DNA of 64,000 bases from Acephala macrosclerotiorum (taxonomy: Eukaryota; Ascomycota; Leotiomycetes; Helotiales; Mollisiaceae). The DNA lies in contig MU119241.1 in the NCBI GenBank assembly GCA_014904845.1, positions 124,001-188,000 on the forward strand, given 5' to 3'. A program made the translations under genes and the position numbers. Positions 56,487-64,000 of this stretch are shown here, one piece after another (positions within the stretch are counted from its first letter, which is position 1; each line of letters starts with the position of its first letter). Below the pieces are notes generated by a model. That model ran no database searches. It worked only from the letters and a program-made list of their open reading frames with translations, and was not told where the DNA came from.

Positions 56487-57932
56487 ATGGCGACTCATCA
56501 CCTAGCGGCTTGGTCCTGCAACCTGAAATACTCTGACCTTCCTCAGAACGTTGTCCAAGCCGCGGTCCGAAGTTTCTATAACTGGGCTGGCTGCGCTATA
56601 GGAGGAAGCAAACACCCCGCTACCACCATCGCCGTTCATCCCCCTCTCACCTCGCTCAGCTTCAAATACTAATCGCTCTTCTAGTACAACTCACTATCCC
56701 CCTTCTTCGGTCCAGCTCAATCCTCCCTACTCGGCCACCAAGGCAAAATCCGCATCGACGCCCAACACGCAGCCCTCTTAAACGGCATCGGCTCCCACGT
56801 TCACGACTACGACGACACACACCTCGACACAATAATCCACCCCACTGGCCCCGTAGCTAGCGCCCTTCTCGCCGTCGCCGAATGGAAAGGCTCCACCTCA
56901 GGAAAAGATTTCCTGCTCGCTCTCATCGCCGGAATCGAAGCAGAATGTAAAATCGGATTAGCTGTTTGGCCTGAGCATTATGATGTGGGCTGGCATATTA
57001 CTTCTACGACAGGGTCGATTGGTGCTGCAGTTGCTGTGAGTAAGTTATTGGGATTGAGTGAAATTCAGATGACGCATGCGATTGGGGTGGCGGCGACACA
57101 GGTTGTTGGATTGAGGGAGATGTTTGGGAGTCATACGAAGAGTTTCCATCCTGGCAGGGCGGCGCAGAGTGGATTGATGGCTGCTGTGCTTGCTCAAGGG
57201 GGTTATACTTCTAGTGAGCAAGCACTTGAAGCGAAAAGGGGATGGGCGAATGTTGTTGGTGTCACGAAGCCTGGTATCAAAGAGAATCTCGACAAATGGT
57301 TGGGAATGGCTTCTGGAGCCAGTGATGGTGTCGGTCTTTTTAGCGAGGGACTCGGAAGATGGGAGATTCCAAGAAACAGCTTCAAGCCTTTTCCATGCGG
57401 AATTGTCATTCATCCGATCATTGACGCTTGTGCGCAGATACATAATGAGATGAAGAAAGAGGGCTTGGATGTCAAGAACATTAAAACTGTTCATGCCAAA
57501 GTCCACCCACTAGTCTTGGAGCTCACTGGCAAGCGGAAACCCAGAGATGGACTGGAAGGGAAGTTCAGCGTCTTTCATGGAGCTGCCATCGGCTTGATTT
57601 ACGGAAAGGGTACTCCTTCCGAGTACGAGGACCATGTTGTTCAAGACACAAATGTCATCTCGATCCGAGACAAAGTCGATGCTGAAGCAGACAAAAGTCT
57701 CGGCGCTGATGAGACGATTGTGGTTGCAACACTGAATGATGGGAAGACGATCGAGAAGCACGTCAAACATGCAGTGGGTAGTTTGGAAGTCCCGATGGAT
57801 GATGAAATGTTGTCGAGGAAGTTTGTAGACCAGTGTATGGAGGTACTGGGAGACAAGGCTGAAGCTGCTAGTCAGGCGTGTTGGAATATCGAGACCGCAA
57901 GAGATGTGGTAGATGTTGCGAAGTTGCTTTGA
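56487..57932 (+). CDS. MmgE/PrpD family dehydratase or decarboxylase
   Basis: Family of 2-methylcitrate dehydratases and cis-aconitate decarboxylases. Exons 56487-56633 and 56685-57932 join in phase to 464 residues, a normal length. The start is ATG 56487 (MATHHLAAW). The intron has a TACTAATC branch and CTAG acceptor but an unusual GTTCAT donor; the junction ATTIA|YNSLSPFF reads naturally. Family blocks: NWAGCAIGGSKHPAT, HAALLNGIGSHVHDYDDTH, HPTGPVASALLAVAEW, GWHITSTTGSIGAA, KSFHPGRAAQSGLMAA, and KPFPCGIVIHPIID. There is no mitochondrial presequence, so it is likely cytosolic. With the transporter and two monooxygenases downstream it may belong to a small catabolic or biosynthetic cluster. 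Substrate unknown. Confidence 0.85.
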
Positions 57933-58245
57933 GGAATATGATCATTGTGCCATTAGATCTAAACCATCTTGAACGTCCATCCGGGGAAGAAATATGGCCC
58001 TTGTAATAATTGGTCCTTCAAGGAAGTGAGGTTGTCCCCTATTATTAATATACTGGGAGGTATGGTATCTCGTCCTCCTTTCTCATAGGAGTAGGTACCT
58101 CATCCTCGGTCTCAGCCTTCTTATCTTCAGAATCCTCTTTCAATGCTGCCTTCCTCTTGTCCCTATTCACGAACCACCGAATCACGAAGATCATGGTAAA
58201 TTCTCCCACGCTCAGAACGCTCATGACGGTGAAGCCCATCTTGAA

Positions 58246-60047
58246 TCAAGGTGCGTATTTGCCAACATTCAGAATCACCACTATTAAAAGTGTGTCAGTA
58301 CGCAGTTGCTTAGTTTTGGAAGAGGCATGAGCGATAATTGGGAAGGGGGAGTTGTGTACCTGGGACCCACGCGATGAAGACCTGTCCAAAAGTCTGTGCT
58401 ACACCAATAACTATGGCACGTTCCTCTGCGTCGTCATGACAGATCTCGTTTACCCAAGCATAGAGCTATGAGAATTTAATAAGTCAATTACAGTAGTGGA
58501 CGCAAATGAGAACATACCACAGGCCAAAGACCCCACGAAGCCGCATTGATGAGATACCCAAAGAAGGTTGCACCATATCCCGGACCTGAAGCTACAATTA
58601 CCATACCAGTGAAGTTGATAGTCTATATCGTGTTAGTGCAAGTGGATTTCCTCGCATGAAAGTCCCAGAAGTCAAGGACAAGAGACTCACAGCCGGAACA
58701 ATCATAACTTGCCACCTCTTACCGTCCAACCCATCCGAAACCCAAGCATACGCGAGAGTAGTAACAAGTCCAAGAGCTTGAGCTGCGGTCGGAAACAAAT
58801 TGATCTGATAGACTGAGAATCGATCCAAAGACTTCAACCAAACTGAGAAATAATTCAATGGCTGCGTAACCACACAATGAAATCTATTGAGTTATGTCAA
58901 TTTACCCCGCCCCTTTTATTAGCGAGAATCACTTACATGAGCATCAACGTAACAACCCAAATCGGCCAGTGGCCCAAAACCTTCCCAACTTTTGCCCAAG
59001 ACAACGGAACAGGCGCTCTCCGATCAATCCTCTGCATCCTCTCCACGTAAAACTTCTTTTTCTCCTGATTCAACCACCAAGCCTTCGTCGTATACGGATT
59101 ATCCGGGATAGCGAAAACGCCCCAAACAGGACCTGGCAGAGAAATAACTCCACAGAAGATGAAGAGCCAGCGCCAGCCAGGAAGGCCTAAGTGATTGTCG
59201 AGGCCTTTGTAGATTCCTGCTTGAAGGTAGCCGGAGAACATGCTGGCGGCGTAGGAGGCGGAGTAGAATATCGCTATGCGTTTTCCTAGCTCTGGCAGAT
59301 CATTAGATTTGGTGGGGCAGACGGCGGGAGGAGGGAAGTACCTCGTGGGGTGTACCATGAGCCCATCAACGTGATGACACCAACTGCGAATGGTGACTCG
59401 AGCATGCCGATTATGAAGCGGAGGGCGAATACTTGGTTCGTGGTACGAACAGCTGCGAAGCAGAAGATGACGATGGTCCAGAGGAACTCCATGACCGGGA
59501 GGTAATATGAGGGGCGGACTATACTTTGATCAGCCTTGTGCACTTGGTTGAAGGGCAGATGGACTTGCGCTTTGTTAACAAGAGTTGAGACGGGATCTGG
59601 CCTACGAGATAGCCGGAAGTGAAGAATGTGGTGAGGAGATTGTACTGATCTCCGTGAAAGTTGAGGTCCTCTTTCATTCCCGAGACATAGGCGTTCGCTG
59701 TCATGTCCGTCAGTACCGGTTCCTGCTAAGGCGAAGCATAACTCACTGATGTTGCCCGAGTCCAGAAGCCTAATGAAATATCCATAGGTCGCCCAGCTCC
59801 TATAAATTGAAAGGTTCATTGTCAGTATTTGAATGCATCAACCAGTGGGGCCTAAGTCTCAAAGTTGCACACACATGATAAACAAGTCAAGTCGTTGGAC
59901 AAGCTTTCTCTCTTCTGGGGATCGTTCCCCGTCCCAGATGATTTCACGAATCTTGATCCACCTGGACTTCTTTACGGAAATGTGATTGTCACCTGCATCG
60001 TCTGCAACAGCAGTGATGACATCTGTTGTTTCTGCTTGGATTCCCAT
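58246..60047 (-). CDS. MFS allantoate-permease-type transporter, premature stop before the last helix
   Basis: Nine exons from ATG 60047: 60047-59875, 59799-59747, 59697-59569, 59518-59342, 59291-58937, 58883-58691, 58622-58518, 58465-58360, 58280-58246. All phases agree, 441 residues. Intron 3 uses a GC donor (GCAAGT), a known minor class. Family blocks: [16 protein letters not shown] formed by splicing, [69 protein letters not shown], and [18 protein letters not shown] at 58248 follows NVGKYAP, where relatives have Arg or Lys. Downstream the same frame carries FKMGFTVMSVL, the last membrane helix and a charged tail to 58045. So the protein lacks its final helix unless the stop is a base error or is read through. 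Divergent orientation relative to the PrpD gene is not seen; they converge. Confidence 0.8.
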
Positions 60048-60567
60048 ATTGACGTAAAAATTCAAGAAAACGATGGGGAAGCTCAATTCCTTTTGGATCA
60101 ATAGGGAACAGAGCAGGTACTTATCTATTCCAATTCGATTCGCGGATGTATGCAAGCGAGTAATATAGGATAACAAATGCAGCTGGAAAACGTGAGAACG
60201 ACAGTGGGGAAACTCAACATGACGTGCGGCTGACCCTTGTATGGCGACATAGATGCTTCCGATTGCCAAGATATATCTCTACCATTTCGCGATCACGCAA
60301 AGGTGGATATGTTGGGCCTCATGAGTCAATTGTGGGCCAGAAGACTAGTCTGGACCCAGGAACCATTGTGTTGGCACAGATTGGCTTTCACGTTGCCTGA
60401 ATTCAGGTGGATTCAGCTCAAGGAAGGGTTGTCTGAACCCGCCATAAAAAAATGGAAGAGATGCAATGGGACCGAAGAAGAGAAGAAGGTCGAGATTGAG
60501 TAGAAGACATGCGAATTTCCAATCTGGAAGATGGAAGATAGTCGACAGATGAATGAGCTTGGATTGA
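60048..60567. other. Intergenic, nothing recognised
   Basis: 520 bp: the promoter of the MFS gene and 3' flank of the flavin monooxygenase gene, both on the minus strand. Confidence 0.4.
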
Positions 60568-62226
60568 CTACTCGTTCTCCTCGGCCGCTTCGTCGTAGAC
60601 ATCATACTTGTACTTGCTCCCAGTATGGTCATCCCGAAGTTTGGACTGGCCCTGACCATATATTCGCTCTCTCATGGTCCCAGACTCGCCCTTCGGTGCA
60701 TATCTACCGCGCTTGCGAAGTTCTGGAACGAGCAAATGTACCAAGTCCTCAAAGCTCCCAGGCGTCAAAACATAGCCAATATTGAAGCCGTCCAAATCAG
60801 CAATGCCTATCCACTCTTCCATGACGTCTGCAACCTCTTCTGCTGTGCCCACTGGCACAGGCCCACTACCCCCAATAGAGATGAGTTTGCCAATGTTCCG
60901 AGGCGTCCAGACAGGAACATCAGTGCCACGATAATTCAAGCTAGCGACAAGAGAATGAACCTTGGCGTCAACCGTAGAATCGGATGGCTTGATTTCGGCG
61001 TCGAGATTGAACTTGCTGAGATCAATGCCTGAGCCACCCGAGAAGAAGGCCAAGCCTCCCTCCGGACTCGCATATTTGAGAGCTTCTTGGTATTTGGCTT
61101 GCGCATCCTCCTTCGTTTTGCCGATGATTGGCGTGAAGATGGCAAACACTTTCACAGATTTCGGATCACGACCAACTTCTGCAGCCTTTTCCCGGATTGC
61201 CTTGACTCGAGGCGCGAGGATATGGGGTGAAAATGCGGACACGAATATTCCTTCCGCATGCGTGGCGCCGAACGCGATACCGGCCCTGTTCGGAGACTCA
61301 GAGAATGACATTGTACCTAGCAGTCTTGGAACTTACGGAGACGTCCCTGCCTGAAATAAAAATGGTGTTCGCTGCGGCGATGGATCAAGGATATGCGGTG
61401 CATCCACCGAAAAGTGTTTCCCATGATGATTTATTGTTCGAATTGACTTGTATTCGGAGTATATTTCGTTGGCGCGGTCTTCCTTCAGAGCATCATCTGC
61501 CCAAGACCCTTCCCAGAGTCTACGAAGAGAGCATCGTCAGCACATGCCTCCAGCCTGAATCTTGCCCCGTGCTCACTTGTAGAGGACTCTGACAAATTCG
61601 TCCGCAATCTCGTATCGCTTGTCGTGCTCGACATATTTTAATCCGACCTACGACAAGTAAGTCGCTGTAAAGGGTGTTCGAGAGGTGAAGGCATACAGCT
61701 CGAGTTGCTGATTCCTTCCACGAAGTGACAATGTTCCACCCAAACCGCCCCTTCGTCAAATGATCAAGAGTCGAGAATCTCTTTGCAACGATATATGGTG
61801 ATTCGTAGGATGTAGAGGTAGTGATCGCAAAACCTAGATTTTTGGTCACAGCTGCCATCGCTGTGACGGGCTGTATGCCATGTCAGAATGGCGCACAGCT
61901 TGGCACAGGAGGTTGCTCACCACTGCTGGATCTCCCATAGGATACTGAGCACCTGTTCTGATCCCAGGCTCAGCACTCCCCTTGTAGACATCATATTGTC
62001 CGAATGTATCCGCCAGGAACAAAGCATTGATGTCGCCCTCCTCCAGTAACTTCGCCAATTCTGTCCAGTACGAAAGGTCGCGCCTCTTGCTAGCACTTCG
62101 ATCGCGTGGGTTCCTCCATTGGCCGAACGACAGATGCCCTACCGTAAACATATCGAAAGCATTGATGAAGATCCGCTTCTTTTCGCTTCCATTCTTCTGT
62201 CGCTTTGGTGGAGGTTCGGAAGACAT
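60568..62226 (-). CDS. NtaA/SnaA/DszA-type flavin-dependent monooxygenase
   Basis: Bacterial-luciferase-fold enzyme using reduced FMN and oxygen; relatives oxidise nitrilotriacetate, pristinamycin IIB or dibenzothiophene sulfone. Exons 62226-61921, 61870-61697, 61647-61577, 61519-61337 and 61285-60568 join in phase to 483 residues, the family size. Blocks: INAFDMFTVGHLSFGQWRNP at residues 20-40; WTELAKLLEEGDINALFLAD; AVTKNLGFAITTSTSYE; KRFSTLDHLTKGRFGWNIVT; HHGKHFSVDAPH; and TPFLFQAGTSPAGIAFGA formed across the last splice; then IADLDGFNIGYVLTPGSFED. There is no secretion or peroxisomal signal. A separate flavin reductase is needed and is not in the window. It lies 0.8 kb from a Baeyer-Villiger enzyme transcribed the other way, so they may share regulation. 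Confidence 0.9.
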
Positions 62227-63031
62227 TGTAGTTATCTGAGGGCAGGTGCTGCTAGTCAAGGAATAAAATGGAAGAGACAATTAAACTTATCACAGAATGG
62301 AGAGGTCAGGATGGCAAACTTCCACGATTGACTACCAACTCACGGCGGCAGGGACATTGATTCAGATAGTGATGGCGGGGTAGTCACGCAAAAAAGTGCC
62401 AAGGAGAAATTGAGGGGCATGTAACTGTATCCCGCATTATCGTACAGGTTGGTAAGCATGCTTGAGCACGACATGATGATGCCTTCGCGTTGCAGAAGGA
62501 GAGAAGTGGGATGAATGTGAACTCGAGGAAGGGAATTAAGGATCACCAGGATGTCAAATCGCGTCGCGAGAGGTAAGGTTAGTTGTTAAGTCCGAAATTC
62601 CCTACACCCAATTCGGTAAAGCGCCGGTGGCTAGCTGATGAGGACAAACGCGTTTCCTTCCGGCGCGTCTTCCTCTCTCTCTCCTCCACCATCCGATCTC
62701 AATCAAGCACAATAATTCATTAATTTTATCGCAAAACTCTCCTAGTCCTATCAAGTGATAATTAGGCATGTATTGCCGTGATATCCGAACAGGGAATTTC
62801 TTCTCCATGGGTCCTTAGCATTCTGCAGGTCGCACGCAGCAGAGGCTGCTGCAATTTTGATCCGCAATGACACCTTCGCAACCACCCCCCTTTCCATACA
62901 ATCCCACTCTTGACTTCGCCTCGCTAAAGCGCCATCATGTTGGTTTAAGGAGTCTCGAATGAGCAGATTCCCATTCACAACATCTTTCCGTTCCGTGCTT
63001 TATCCTTTATTGTTGTACAAATATAAGGACA
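62227..63031. other. Divergent promoter region between two monooxygenases
   Basis: 800 bp with no gene I can support. Short frames on both strands are non-coding in appearance. Confidence 0.45.
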
Positions 63032-64000
63032 ATGGCGCCACATGCAGATTCTCCTCCTTCTGAGACCGCTGAATTCTCAAAATCTGCGGTGCCTCGGCTG
63101 GCATATCAGGAATCAATGCTGCAATTTTGATACCCCAGAAAGTTCCAGGGATAGAGTTGAAGATCTACGAAAAGACATCAGACATTGTAAGTCTAATTTC
63201 CCCAGCCCACAGTCAAACATAGATCTTAAACAAGACACAGGGCGGTACCTGGAACACCAATATCTATCCGGGTGTCAAGTGTGACATCCCGGCGGATGTT
63301 TACCAAAGCACATTTGCGCCATCCTTAGAATGGACGACACCATACGCCGGAGGTGCTGAGATCAAAGCGTATTGGAGCCGCATCGTCGACAAGTTTGATG
63401 TCCGGAAGTACATCACATTCAACAGCACCATTGCCAGCGCAGAGTGGTCAGAAGAGAAGAGCAAATGGATTGTCCACGTGACTGTCGCTGGCATTTCCAG
63501 GACTGACGAAGCTGATTTCCTGATCACTGCCACAGGACACTTCGCTCAACCTCTTCTGCCCAACTATCCTGGCATCGAAGACTTTGAAGGTCACCTCCGG
63601 CACAGCTCGAATTGGGATCCAAACTTTGACCCTGCAGGGAAGAGGATAGCATTGATCGGCAACGGTGCCTCTGGTCTTCAAGTTCTCCCGGAATTGCAGA
63701 AAGTCGTCAGTCATCTAGATCATTACGCCCGGAACAAAACATGGGTTTCTGGATCATTCGGCGGTGAAGACAACAATGGCCTCATTGCAAAGGAACGCCC
63801 AGACGAAGCTCGAGACCCTGAAAAGTTCCACGAGTACCGAAAGGCCCTAGAAGGCAAATTTTTTAAGCGCTTTGGAGGTCTCATCAAGGACGGCGAAAAG
63901 AATGCAGCATTGCGAAAGACATTCGAGAGGTTGATGACGGACCGACTGGGTGATCGAACAGATCTTTTGGAGTCCATTGTTCCCGACTTCTCTCCTAGCT
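63032..64000 (+). CDS. Baeyer-Villiger (FAD/NADPH) monooxygenase, cut by window end, early frameshift
   Basis: Exon 63032(?)-63186, intron 63187-63240 (GTAAGT to ACAG), exon 63241 beyond 64000. The FAD fingerprint is ICGASAGISGINAAIL; the splice junction gives SDIGGTWNTN, then YPGVKCDIPADVYQ. The BVMO signature FEGHLRHSSNWDP (FxGxxxHxxxW) follows, then the NADPH fingerprint IALIGNGASGLQVLPEL. The first ATG (63032, MAPHADSPPSETAEF) is one base out of frame with the FAD fingerprint, and a TGA closes the correct frame just upstream near 63071. Either an indel near 63075 has damaged the start or an exon is missing. The frame downstream is open to the window edge. Reaction: oxygen insertion beside a ketone, or N- or S-oxidation; substrate unknown. 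Confidence 0.8.

Overview
The window is nuclear DNA of a filamentous ascomycete (Pezizomycotina; Leotiomycetes is my guess, not something the sequence proves). The evidence is short introns of 45-80 nt with GTRNGT donors and CTRAC-type branch sites, HET, 2EXR and NACHT genes, an AA9 polysaccharide monooxygenase relic, an AT-rich block of the kind RIP leaves, and small inverted-repeat elements flanked by TA. I rebuilt gene models by hand by joining exons whose phases agree.

Layout. 1-5.6 kb: small inverted-repeat elements around a UDP-glucose 4-epimerase and a spherulin-4-like protein. 5.7-17.1 kb: a second, membrane-anchored spherulin-4 protein, then a glycosyltransferase of about 2,800 residues. 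Epimerase, spherulin-4 hydrolase and giant transferase are the uge3, sph3 and gtb3 components of the fungal galactosaminogalactan (GAG) exopolysaccharide cluster. Here sph3 is duplicated, and the deacetylase (agd3) and endo-galactosaminidase (ega3) are not in the window. 17.2-24 kb: mostly gene debris (a frameshifted small secreted protein, a CorA-like pseudogene, an AA9 pseudogene with a 49-bp palindrome) around an intact beta-lactamase-like hydrolase, a tiny two-exon gene and a short 2EXR protein. 24-36.5 kb is gene-poor except for a large proline-rich membrane protein with an EGF-like module. 36.6-44 kb is an accessory block: a decayed lineage gene, a TA-flanked element of the family also found at 4.3 kb, a 300-bp AT-rich block, a HET gene and an effector-like small secreted protein. 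46-48 kb: an allantoate-permease-type transporter.

49.6-54.2 kb holds the most notable object: a ten-exon gene, open for 1,347 codons, encoding a STAND/NLR protein (N-terminal helical domain, NACHT ATPase, two C2H2 fingers) continuous with the C-terminal half of a KDM5/JARID1 histone demethylase (PLU-1 region, PHD finger and tail, without the JmjC catalytic half). This resembles an integrated-domain NLR.

56.5-64 kb looks like a small metabolic cluster: an MmgE/PrpD dehydratase or decarboxylase, an allantoate-permease-type transporter with a premature stop, a flavin-dependent NtaA/DszA-type monooxygenase, and a Baeyer-Villiger monooxygenase cut by the window edge.

No rRNA, tRNA or CRISPR was found.
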